From the NCBI RefSeq assembly GCF_000620045.1, contig NZ_JHVH01000024.1, positions 1-53,722 on the forward strand: a stretch of DNA of 53,722 nt, read 5' to 3'. Both the position numbers and the translations under genes were made by a program. The notes under the pieces are model-generated. The model ran no database searches. It was not told the origin of the DNA and was given only the letters and a program-made list of their open reading frames with translations. The stretch's first letter is position 1. Each line of letters begins with the position of its first letter. Below are positions 38,502-46,826 of this stretch, one piece after another. This DNA is from Halomonas halodenitrificans DSM 735. GTDB taxonomy: Bacteria; Pseudomonadota; Gammaproteobacteria; Pseudomonadales; Halomonadaceae.

Positions 38502-39551
38502 TCACACCCCGAGGGCAAGCTCGGCGATGACGTCGGCGGCGGGTACCGGGCGACAGCGGCTGGCGTTCTGGCCGGCCCAGAGTGGCGAAAAATCGCCGCT
38601 ATTCGTGGCCTCGGCGGCGGCGCGCAGCGGAGCGATCGCCGCCGTCGCCAGGGGAAAGGCCGGGGCAACCGCCGCCATGGGACCCAGCTCCCGCATCAAC
38701 CGAGTGACGATGCCCCGGGCCGGGCGACCGCTGTAGAGGGTGGTCAAGGCCGTATGGCGTGCCGCCTCGGACTGGAGGGCCCGACGATGGAGGCCGGAGA
38801 TCGTGGTCTCGGGACAGCACAACAGGGCGGTGCCTACCTGCACGGCATCGGCGCCCAGGGCTCGAACCGCTGCCACCCCCCTGGCATCGGCAACGCCCCC
38901 GGCGGCGATCAGGGGCAGGTCGATCGCCTCACGCACCTGGGGCAGCAAGGCCAGGGTTCCCATCTGGGTGGTGACGTCCTCGCTCAGGAACATGCCGCGA
39001 TGCCCGCCCGCCTCCAGCCCCTGGACGATCACCGCATCGGCGCCGCTGGCCTCGAGCCACTCGGCCTCGGCCACGGTCGTCGCCGAGGCCAGCACCGTGG
39101 CCCCCCAGGCCTTGACCCGCTCGAGCAGGTCGGCTTCCGGCAGGCCGAAATGAAAGCTCACCACCTCGGGGCGAAAGGGCTCCAGGGCATCGCAGGCCTG
39201 ATGGTCGAAGGGGCGTCGCCCTGCCCCCTGGGGCACGGCATCGATATCCAGGCCGAACTCGGCGAAAAAGGGCGCAAGGGCCTCATGCCAGCGCGCCTGG
39301 GCCACCGGATCCGGCTCGGGAGATGCATGGCAGAAGGCGTTGACGTTAAGGGGCGCCGAGGTGGCGGCGCGGAACGTGGCGAGCTCCTCGCCCATGGCCT
39401 CGGGGGCGAGCATGGCACAGGGCAGCGCCCCCAGGCCCCCGGCCCGCGCCACGGCGATCGCCAGGGCGCTGCCCTGAGCACCGGCCATGGGCGCCTGGAG
39501 GATGGGCAGCGCAATGCCGAGACGCTGATGGAGGGTAGGCAACGGGGACAT
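38502..39551 (-). CDS. Nitronate monooxygenase-like flavin oxidoreductase
   Basis: 349 residues from ATG 39551 (GGAG at spacing 6). TIM-barrel of the NMO/2-nitropropane dioxygenase family: ILQAPMAGAQGSALAIAVAR, GGLGALPCAML, VIVQGLEAGGHRGMF (catalytic-region His), PLIAAGGVADARGVAAVRAL and GADAVQVGTALLCCPE. FMN-dependent oxidation of propionate-3-nitronate or related nitronates is the family's best known activity; quinone reductases also belong. No obvious functional partner nearby. Confidence 0.88.
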   Translation of the reverse strand: MSPLPTLHQRLGIALPILQAPMAGAQGSALAIAVARAGGLGALPCAMLAPEAMGEELATFRAATSAPLNVNAFCHASPEPDPVAQARWHEALAPFFAEFGLDIDAVPQGAGRRPFDHQACDALEPFRPEVVSFHFGLPEADLLERVKAWGATVLASATTVAEAEWLEASGADAVIVQGLEAGGHRGMFLSEDVTTQMGTLALLPQVREAIDLPLIAAGGVADARGVAAVRALGADAVQVGTALLCCPETTISGLHRRALQSEAARHTALTTLYSGRPARGIVTRLMRELGPMAAVAPAFPLATAAIAPLRAAAEATNSGDFSPLWAGQNASRCRPVPAADVIAELALGV

Positions 39552-39686
39552 GGCGGACTCCGACACGGATGTGGATGGCTCTACAGCTTGCTTGCCTCCT
39601 CGTCCCCCGGCAAGACAGGCGTCGCTGCATGAGGCGCCGCCTTTCCAGCGAATGACGACGGCAGGCCGGGGCCGATCGCCACCGCC

Positions 39687-40208
39687 TCAGTCCTCGGCGG
39701 GCTCCAGCACCATTTGTGCATTGCGGATACGGATATCGAAATGATCGAGAAAACTCATGCCCAGCAGCGCGGTATCCCCCTCCAGCCCCGTGCTGATGGA
39801 ACCACGCACATCCCGCGCCACATAGCCGCCCAGGCCGACCTCATCGAGCCGGGTGAGGCCACCGCGCACCCGGCCGTTGGCGGTGTTGAACCAGGCACTG
39901 CCGGTGGCCTCGAGCCCCAGCCGGTCGGCCATCTCGCTGGGTAGCGCCACATAGGTGGCGCCGGTATCCACCAGAAACTCCACCGGCTCGCCGTTGATGC
40001 GCCCGGTGGCCACGAAGTGGCCGCCACGATTGCGCTCGAGTACCACCGGCGCGCCCTCCTCCACCGCGCTGACCAGGTGGCTGTTGGGATTGCGCTGGCG
40101 TTCCACATAGCCCTGAAACCACCAGGTTCCAGCGGCAATGAACAACACCCAGAACAGCAGCATCATGCCGAGCCCGGTGCGCCTCACTCCCCTGCCCTGA
40201 TCGCTCAT
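39687..40208 (-). CDS. Membrane-anchored retropepsin-like aspartic protease
   Basis: 173 residues from ATG 40208 (GGGAGCAACCGA). One N-terminal helix (LGMMLLFWVLFIAAGTWWF) anchors a periplasmic domain with a single active-site motif FLVDTGATYVALP and TALLGMSFLDHFDIRI, the clan AA (TIGR02281-type) pattern; it must dimerise to be active, as retroviral proteases do. Substrate unknown. Related proteins are often next to unrelated genes, as here. Confidence 0.9.
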   Translation of the reverse strand: MSDQGRGVRRTGLGMMLLFWVLFIAAGTWWFQGYVERQRNPNSHLVSAVEEGAPVVLERNRGGHFVATGRINGEPVEFLVDTGATYVALPSEMADRLGLEATGSAWFNTANGRVRGGLTRLDEVGLGGYVARDVRGSISTGLEGDTALLGMSFLDHFDIRIRNAQMVLEPAED

Positions 40209-40285
40209 TCGGTTGCTCCCGGCGAAGGCCTCGATCTCCTTTGACCTATTCCAAGCAGGCGGATTCCCTGGCTCGCATGCCTCAC

Positions 40286-41644
40286 CTAGCGTTGGCCGTT
40301 GCGCGCCTCCCAGGCCGCGGCAGCGCGCTGACCGCGGGCCTGGTCGACGAACAGACAGATCAGGATGGCGACGATAAACAGCGCCGCGCACAGCAGGATC
40401 GAGGCCTGCAGCCCCACCACCGTCTGCAACAGTCCCAGGGCGATGATGCCGAAGACACCGGCCAGCTTGTTGGCCAGCCCCCAGAAGCCGAAGAATTCCG
40501 CGGCCTTGCGGGTCGGCGAGAAGAGCCCGACCAGGGCACGGCTGGCCGACTGGCTGGAGCCCAGCGAGAGCCCCGCCAGGCAGCCGACGAAGAGAAACAG
40601 GTGCTGGGCCTCCCAGTCGAGGCCGAAGCGCCCATTGAGCAGGGCGGTGACTTGCGGAGTCGCCCAGATAGCCAGAATGGCCGCCACCCACAGCACCAGG
40701 GTGAACTGGTAGGTGAGCTTGGTGCCGATACGGTCCTGAATGAAGCCGAAGCCCAGGGCGCCGGCCGCCGCGGTGATCTGCACGATGATAAACATCAGGT
40801 TACGGGTCGACTCGTCCCAGCCAATCACCTGGGCGCCGTAGATGAAGGCGAAGGCGATAATGATGTAGACCCCGGCCATGGAGAACAGCAGCGATACCAG
40901 GAAGGTCGCCAGGTCACGAAAGCGTTGCATCTCGTGCAGGGTCGTCGAGACGCGCTCCCTTGCGATATCGCGGTAGGGCTTGCCCGCCGGCTGCGGCGTG
41001 CCGCGCTCCTTGACCCACAGGAAGGTCGGAATGGCGGTGATCAGGAAAAAGGCGGCGGCGAAGGGGCCCACCCAGCGGATACGCTCGAAATTCTCCGCCG
41101 TCGCCTCCCCCAGCGCCACCAGGGTGAAGCCGGCGGCGAAGAGTCCGCCAACGTAGCCCAGCGCCCAGCCGAAGCCGGAAATCTTGCCCAGGTCCTCGGG
41201 CGGCCCGAGGTCGGGCAAAAAGGAGGCGATAAACGACTCGCCCATGGAGTAGGCATAATTGGACACCACGATCAGCGCGAGTCCCAGCACCACGTAGCCC
41301 GGCGCCACGAAGTAGAGCATGGCGGTGGCGGCCACCGTGGCCAGGTAGCTGGCGAACAGGAAGCGCTTCTTCTCGGCACGGTAGTCCATCACCGCCCCGC
41401 ATAGCGGCCCGGTGACCACCACCAGCAGGTAGCTGATGGCCAGTGCCAGGCTCCACAGGAAGTTGGCCAGCCGGTAGTCACCGCCGCGCTCGCCGACGAT
41501 CACCGTGGTGAACAGCTCGCCGAACACCACCGTGATGATCAGCAGGGTGTAGGCCTGGTTGGCGAAATCGAACATCGCCCAGCCGAAGATCTCGCGCCGT
41601 GAGGCGCGCGCCCTGGGCATGGGTGGACTGTCGGTCGTGCTCAT
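40286..41644 (-). CDS. UMF1/Atg22-like MFS transporter
   Basis: 452 residues with about 12 membrane helices. The N-terminus REIFGWAMFDFANQAYTLLI and the segments SNYAYSMGESFIASFLPDLG and ISGFGWALGYVGGLFAAGF are typical of the UMF1 family (yeast Atg22 homologues), possible amino-acid effluxers. AGGGACG precedes the start. It lies 30 bases after the BCCT gene on the same strand, so the two may share a message. Confidence 0.9.
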   Translation of the reverse strand: MSTTDSPPMPRARASRREIFGWAMFDFANQAYTLLIITVVFGELFTTVIVGERGGDYRLANFLWSLALAISYLLVVVTGPLCGAVMDYRAEKKRFLFASYLATVAATAMLYFVAPGYVVLGLALIVVSNYAYSMGESFIASFLPDLGPPEDLGKISGFGWALGYVGGLFAAGFTLVALGEATAENFERIRWVGPFAAAFFLITAIPTFLWVKERGTPQPAGKPYRDIARERVSTTLHEMQRFRDLATFLVSLLFSMAGVYIIIAFAFIYGAQVIGWDESTRNLMFIIVQITAAAGALGFGFIQDRIGTKLTYQFTLVLWVAAILAIWATPQVTALLNGRFGLDWEAQHLFLFVGCLAGLSLGSSQSASRALVGLFSPTRKAAEFFGFWGLANKLAGVFGIIALGLLQTVVGLQASILLCAALFIVAILICLFVDQARGQRAAAAWEARNGQR

Positions 41645-41674
41645 CGCAGCGTCCCTGTGGCTGACGGGTCAGTA

Positions 41675-43309
41675 CTAGATGCCGTCGCGACGATTGATAC
41701 GCCGGTTGACCACACTGGGAGCCCGGCGCAGCTTCTCTTCTTCGCCGAGCTGGTCGGCTTCGAAAGGATCGGCGCCCACGGGCGTCTCCCCGTGACGACG
41801 ATAGAGCTGGGTGAGCATCGCCTTGCGATCTTCGCGCAGCTCGCGAACCAGGACGATCACCATGCCGTAAAGAATGAAGGTGAAGGGCAGCGCCGAAAGC
41901 ACCGAGGCCGACTGCAGGCCAGACAGCCCACCGGCGGCGATAAGCGTCAGGCAAATCGCCGCAATCAGCACGCCCCAGGTAACGCGTTTGTAGAGCGGCG
42001 GATTGATGGAGCCGTTATCGGTCATCTGGGCGACGATATAGGAAGCGGAGTCGGCCGACGTCACCAGGAAGACAAAGATCAGCATCATTGCCACCACCGA
42101 GAGCACCCCGGAGAAAGGCATCAACTCAAACATTTCGAACAGCGCCACGGTGATATTGGACTGGGTAGCGGCGGCCAACCCGATATCACCGTTCAGTTCC
42201 ATGTTCAGTGCCGCACCGCCGAACACGCCGATCCACAGGCAGGCCAGCAAGGGGGGAACCACCAGCACACCAAACACGTATTCCTTGATGGTGCGACCGC
42301 GAGAGACGCGCGCTACGAACGTACCCACAAAGGGTGACCAGGCGATGACCCAAGCCCAGTAGAAGATGGTCCAGCGGCTTGCCCAGGCGTTGTCGTTGTA
42401 GGGTGAGATGCGCAGGCTCATGCCGATGAAGTTCTGCAGATAGTCACCAATGCCCAGCGTGATGGTCTCGAGGATGGCCAGTGTCGGACCGGTAAAAAGC
42501 ACCCACAGCATCAGGCCGATGCACAGAACCATGTTGAGGTTGGAAAGCCGCTTGATGCCCTTGTCCAGGCCCGACCAGGTAGAGGCCATATAAGCCAGAA
42601 ACATGACGAGGAGGATGATGAACTGCCAAAACACGGACTCGGGCAGGCCAAACACGGCATTGAGGCCGCCGTTCATCTGCAGTACCCCAAGCCCCAGCGA
42701 GGTGGCGACCCCCATCACTGTGGCAACCACTGCGAAGATGTCCAGAGCCGGTGCATAGCGCCGCGCCTCGGGATACTTGGCCGTGACCGAAGAGAGAACC
42801 GATGACACCAGACCGGCCTGGCCCTTGCGAAACTGGAAGTAGGCGATGATCAAGCCCACCACCGAGAAGGCCGCCCACTGGTGGATGCCCCAGTTGAAGT
42901 AGGTGTATTGGATGGCATAGCGCGCCGACGCTATCGTCTCTGCCGGCATATCCCCATAGGGAGGATCGATATAGTGGAACATCGGCTCGGCCATGCCATA
43001 GAACACCAGCCCCACGCCGAAGCCTGCGGCCAGCAACATGCTGACCCAGGAGAAGAAGCTGAAGCTGGGAGAGCTATCCTGAGGCCCGAGACGGATCTTG
43101 CCGTACTTGCTGAAGGCCAGCACCAGCAGGAAGATGACGAACCCGAAGACTGAAAACAGATACAACCAGCCAAACGCGTGGGTAATGCTATCAAGCGCGG
43201 CGGTAGCAACGTTGCCGAACCCTTCAGGAAAGGCCGCTCCCATCGCCACCAACGCGAGTATGATGATCGTCGAGACGGAAAATACCGTCTTCCCTCCATG
43301 ATCGGCCAT
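41675..43309 (-). CDS. BCCT-family sodium-coupled osmolyte transporter
   Basis: 544 residues, 12 membrane helices. BCCT signatures: [37 protein letters not shown], and the TM8 region [20 protein letters not shown]. In BetP-type betaine carriers TM8 reads WAWW; here the second Trp of the substrate aromatic cage is Val, which may change specificity (ectoine, choline, proline-betaine). The C-terminal tail (~45 residues, charged) could act as an osmosensor. Expected in a halophile; AGGAGTCATC precedes the ATG. Confidence 0.93.
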   Translation of the reverse strand: MADHGGKTVFSVSTIIILALVAMGAAFPEGFGNVATAALDSITHAFGWLYLFSVFGFVIFLLVLAFSKYGKIRLGPQDSSPSFSFFSWVSMLLAAGFGVGLVFYGMAEPMFHYIDPPYGDMPAETIASARYAIQYTYFNWGIHQWAAFSVVGLIIAYFQFRKGQAGLVSSVLSSVTAKYPEARRYAPALDIFAVVATVMGVATSLGLGVLQMNGGLNAVFGLPESVFWQFIILLVMFLAYMASTWSGLDKGIKRLSNLNMVLCIGLMLWVLFTGPTLAILETITLGIGDYLQNFIGMSLRISPYNDNAWASRWTIFYWAWVIAWSPFVGTFVARVSRGRTIKEYVFGVLVVPPLLACLWIGVFGGAALNMELNGDIGLAAATQSNITVALFEMFELMPFSGVLSVVAMMLIFVFLVTSADSASYIVAQMTDNGSINPPLYKRVTWGVLIAAICLTLIAAGGLSGLQSASVLSALPFTFILYGMVIVLVRELREDRKAMLTQLYRRHGETPVGADPFEADQLGEEEKLRRAPSVVNRRINRRDGI

Positions 43310-43460
43310 GATGACTCCTGTCGTTTATCATCTGTCATGCATCATACCAGCCCGGCCTGCTTCGGACAGGGCCCTAACGGCATTGCATCGAAGACGCTTC
43401 GTCCCCATCCATACTCATCAGCAGGCTAACTTTTCCACTCCCACTCCAACCGGAGCCGCC

Positions 43461-44456
43461 ATGTCTCGTCTTGCCACTACCGCCTTGTCCGTTCTCGACC
43501 TGGCTCCCATCCGCGAGGACGGCAGCGCCGCCGAGAGCTATCGAGAAAGCGTGGCCCTGGCCCGGCAGGCCGAGCGCCTGGGCTATACCCGCTTCTGGCT
43601 CGCCGAACATCACGGCATCGAGGGCATCGCCAGCGCCGCCACCGCGGTGCTGATCGGCCATGTGGCCGGCGCCACCCAGCGCATCCGCGTGGGCAGTGGC
43701 GGCATCATGCTGCCCAATCATCCGCCCCTGGTGATCGCCGAACAGTTCGGCACCCTGGAGACCCTCTACCCCGGCCGTATCGACCTGGGACTGGGTCGGG
43801 CACCGGGATCCGATGGCGCTACCATGGCCGCACTGCGCCGCTCTGCCCATGCCGGGGTGGAGGACTTCCCGCAGCGCCTGGAGGAGCTGCAGGGCTTTCT
43901 CGGCGAGGCCCGCCCCGATCAGAAGGTCCGTGCGGTTCCTGGCCAGGGCACCCATGTGCCCCTCTGGCTGCTGGGCTCCAGCGGCTACAGCGCCCAGCTC
44001 GCCGCACGCCTCGGCCTGCCTTTCGCCTTCGCCGCCCAGTTCGCCCCGGGTTACCTGCATGAGGCACTGCGCCTCTATCGCGATAACTTCCGCCCCTCGG
44101 CGGTACTCGACAAGCCCCATGCCATGGTCGGCCTGCCGGTCGTCGCCGCCGAGACCGACGCCTACGCCGACTACCTGGCGACCACCATGCGCCAGAAGTT
44201 CCTGGGCATGATCCGCGGCCGTCGCACCAGCGCCAAGCCACCGGTAGAGCATCTCGAGATGTCACCCATGGAGGAGGCGCAACTACAGCAGTTCCTGGGC
44301 GCCGCCATCGTCGGCGGCCCCGACACCGTGCACCGGGAACTGGAAGCCTTCCTCGAACAGACCGGCGCCGACGAACTGATGCTCAACACCGACGTCTATT
44401 CCCTGGAGGATCGCCTCAAGAGCTATGAGCTCGTTGCCGACGTGTGGAAGCGATAA
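43461..44456 (+). CDS. LLM-class (luciferase-like) flavin oxidoreductase
   Basis: 331 residues from ATG 43461 (CCGGAGCCGCC). TIM-barrel of the bacterial-luciferase-like group: [76 protein letters not shown]. This form resembles E. coli YhbW. FMN- or F420-dependent monooxygenase; substrate unknown. Divergent from the BCCT gene with 151 bases between. Confidence 0.9.
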   Translation: MSRLATTALSVLDLAPIREDGSAAESYRESVALARQAERLGYTRFWLAEHHGIEGIASAATAVLIGHVAGATQRIRVGSGGIMLPNHPPLVIAEQFGTLETLYPGRIDLGLGRAPGSDGATMAALRRSAHAGVEDFPQRLEELQGFLGEARPDQKVRAVPGQGTHVPLWLLGSSGYSAQLAARLGLPFAFAAQFAPGYLHEALRLYRDNFRPSAVLDKPHAMVGLPVVAAETDAYADYLATTMRQKFLGMIRGRRTSAKPPVEHLEMSPMEEAQLQQFLGAAIVGGPDTVHRELEAFLEQTGADELMLNTDVYSLEDRLKSYELVADVWKR

Positions 44457-44473
44457 TCTATAGGGAACGAACT

Positions 44474-44505
44474 CTGCCCCCGGGCTTTCCAAGGGGCAGT
44501 TTATC
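44474..44505 (+). terminator. Probable terminator after the luciferase-like gene
   Basis: Seven-base stem ctgcccc / ggggcag with a 12-base loop followed by TTTATCTT, 18 bases after the stop. Confidence 0.6.
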
Positions 44506-44540
44506 TTGCGTCACACCCGACGCGACCTCTGGAGTACAAG

Positions 44541-44945
44541 ATGCCCGATTCCCAAGGCCCTCACCGGGACCCCCGTCAGAATCCCGCCTGGCGTGCCGCC
44601 CAGCAGTGGCAGCAACGCGCTCGCCAGCCCCAGGGTAATGGACTGCGCAATAGCCTCAAGATGCTCCTCGCCTGGCTACTGTTCGGCACCCTGATGATCG
44701 TGGCCATGGTCTTCGGCCTGATCTTCATGCTGCTGGGTTGGGCGCTGATGCCATTACTGCGCCACCGCCTGAAGAAGCGCATGGAAAGGATGCGCGCCGA
44801 CCAGGCCGAGAACGTGGATGGCGGCGGCTTTCAGTACAGCGAGACCCGCTATCGCGAGACTCATACCTCTAGCGGCCGCCACCACGAACAGCAGGTGCTG
44901 GAGGGAGACTATGAGGTGAAGCCAGACGAACCGGGCAAACGCTGA
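44541..44945 (+). CDS. Small membrane protein with Gln/Arg-rich head
   Basis: 134 residues (GGAGTACAAG upstream). A Gln/Arg-rich N-terminal ~38 residues (AWRAAQQWQQRARQPQ), one or two helices (LLAWLLFGTLMIVAMVFGLI, FMLLGWALMPLL), a very basic stretch (RHRLKKRMERMR), and a polar tail with YSETRYRETHTSS and histidines. No family recognised; it may belong to a group of Pseudomonadales/Oceanospirillales small inner-membrane proteins. Confidence 0.7.
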   Translation: MPDSQGPHRDPRQNPAWRAAQQWQQRARQPQGNGLRNSLKMLLAWLLFGTLMIVAMVFGLIFMLLGWALMPLLRHRLKKRMERMRADQAENVDGGGFQYSETRYRETHTSSGRHHEQQVLEGDYEVKPDEPGKR

Positions 44946-44959
44946 TCGATGGGGATCCG

Positions 44960-45412
44960 CTAGGCTCCCCGCATCACCGCCTCCAGGGCGGCGCGATAGC
45001 CCTGGCTGCCCAGCCCCGCGATCACCCCGTCGGCACGTAGCGATACATAGGAATGGTGGCGAAAGCTCTCGCGTCGGTGCACGTTGGAGAGGTGCACCTC
45101 GATCACTCGGCCATCATAGGCATTGAGGGCATCGAGGATCGCCACCGAGGTATGGGTGTAGGCCGCCGGGTTGATGATGATCGCCGCGGTGTCATCCAGC
45201 CGCGCCGCCTGGATGGCGTCGATCAGCTCTCCCTCATGGTTGCTCTGCCGGCAGGTGATGTCCCAGCCACCCAGCACCGCCTGTTCATGTAGCGCGCTAT
45301 TGATATCGTCCAGGGTCTCATGACCGTAGACTTCCGGCTGCCGGGCGCCCAGCAGATTAAGGTTAGGGCCATGGAGTACCAGGACCTTGTTGTGACGCAT
45401 GGCGTGGCTCAT
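44960..45412 (-). CDS. aroQ: 3-dehydroquinate dehydratase type II
   Basis: 150 residues. The type II fold is clear: [55 protein letters not shown] and [20 protein letters not shown]. The catalytic pair is the Tyr of VYG and the His of YTHTS. Third step of the shikimate pathway. The ATG overlaps the stop of the aldehyde dehydrogenase by 4 bases; normally aroQ precedes accB, so the neighbourhood is atypical. Possibly a second aroQ. Confidence 0.95.
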   Translation of the reverse strand: MSHAMRHNKVLVLHGPNLNLLGARQPEVYGHETLDDINSALHEQAVLGGWDITCRQSNHEGELIDAIQAARLDDTAAIIINPAAYTHTSVAILDALNAYDGRVIEVHLSNVHRRESFRHHSYVSLRADGVIAGLGSQGYRAALEAVMRGA

Positions 45413-46782
45413 TCCCTCACCTTGATCAGCTTGCGATTGACGAACTCTCCCATGCCATCGGGGCCCAGCTCACGGCCGAAGCCCGAGCGCTTGACCCCGC
45501 CGAAAGGCAACTCGGCGGCCGACCCCGGCCCCTCGTTGATATGCACCATCCCCGCCTCGAGACGCGTCGCCAGCCGGCGAGCGCGTTCGATATTGCGCGA
45601 CTGGATCACCGCTCCGAGGCCATAGGCGGAGTCGTTGGCCAAGCGAACGGCTTCCTCCTCGTCGTCCACCGGGTAGACCACCGCGACGGGACCGAACAGT
45701 TCCTCGTGAAAGAGTCGCATCTCCGGCGTCACGCCGGTCAGCAGGGTGGGAGCATACCAGGCACCGGGGCGCTCCAGTCTGTGGCCACCGGTCAGGACAC
45801 GCGCCCCCTGAGCGACAGCGTCCTGCACCTGGGCCTCCAGGGTCGCGAGGGCCCTCTCGGAGGAAAGCGGCCCCATGAAGGTGCCTTCATCCTGGGGGGC
45901 GCCGACCGCAATGCCCTCTATTGCCTGCTGGAAGTCGACCAGGAAATCATCATGCAGGCGACGATCGACCAGGATTCGCTTGGCCGCATTGCAGGCCTGG
46001 CCGGCGTTGCCGAAACGGCCAGACAGCGCCTGCGACACGGCCTGCTCCAGGTCGGCATCGTCCAACACGATAAAGGGATCGGAGCCACCCAGCTCCAGCA
46101 CCACCTTCTTGAGGTGGCGGCCCGCGATCTCGGCCACCGCCGCACCGGCTCGTTCGGAACCGGTCAGCGATACGCCCTGGACCCGTGGATCGGCGATGAT
46201 CGTGGCGGCCTGATCATTGCTCGCGTAGAGGTTGACGTACAGCCCTTCGGCCGCGCCGGCATCGTGGAAGATCTGCTCCATGGCCGCTGCCGACTCGGGA
46301 CACTGGGGCGCATGCTTGAGCAGAATGGTGTTGCCGATCATCAGGTTGGGAGCCGCGAAGCGTGCCACCTGATAGTAGGGAAAGTTCCAGGGCATGATGC
46401 CCAGCAGCACGCCAAGCCCCTGTTTTCGGATCGCAGCGCTGGCGCCGCTCGCCGGAGACAACGGCTCATCGGCCAGCAGGGTCGGTCCATGTTCGGCGTA
46501 GTAGCGATAGATGGACACGACGATATCGATCTCGCCCTTACCCTGAATCAGGGGCTTGCCCATTTCACGGGCGATGATCGCTGCCAGCGCTTCGCGGCGC
46601 TCTGCATAGAGGTCCGCCACCCGATTGAGCAGCGCCGCGCGTTCGTCAACACCCTGTCGCCGCCACTCGCCGAAGGCGTGATGCGACTTCTCGATCGCCG
46701 ACCGAATCTGATCGTCGGTGGCGGTGGGGATGGCTTTTTCTATCTCGCCGGTGGCGGGATTGGTCACGGCATACTGAGTCAT
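45409..46782 (-). CDS. sad: Succinate-semialdehyde dehydrogenase, Sad/YneI type
   Basis: 457 residues from ATG 46782 (AGGAG at spacing 8). Aldehyde dehydrogenase superfamily with the Sad/YneI form: [29 protein letters not shown], Glu in [16 protein letters not shown] and nucleophile Cys in [15 protein letters not shown]. Oxidises succinate semialdehyde with NAD(P). No gabT is nearby. It lies 44 bases after glnE and is coupled to aroQ. Confidence 0.9.
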   Translation of the reverse strand: MTQYAVTNPATGEIEKAIPTATDDQIRSAIEKSHHAFGEWRRQGVDERAALLNRVADLYAERREALAAIIAREMGKPLIQGKGEIDIVVSIYRYYAEHGPTLLADEPLSPASGASAAIRKQGLGVLLGIMPWNFPYYQVARFAAPNLMIGNTILLKHAPQCPESAAAMEQIFHDAGAAEGLYVNLYASNDQAATIIADPRVQGVSLTGSERAGAAVAEIAGRHLKKVVLELGGSDPFIVLDDADLEQAVSQALSGRFGNAGQACNAAKRILVDRRLHDDFLVDFQQAIEGIAVGAPQDEGTFMGPLSSERALATLEAQVQDAVAQGARVLTGGHRLERPGAWYAPTLLTGVTPEMRLFHEELFGPVAVVYPVDDEEEAVRLANDSAYGLGAVIQSRNIERARRLATRLEAGMVHINEGPGSAAELPFGGVKRSGFGRELGPDGMGEFVNRKLIKVRE

Positions 46783-46826
46783 GGCATGGCTCCTGGTACG
46801 GTTGGATGAATCCGTGATGAGGCTTT

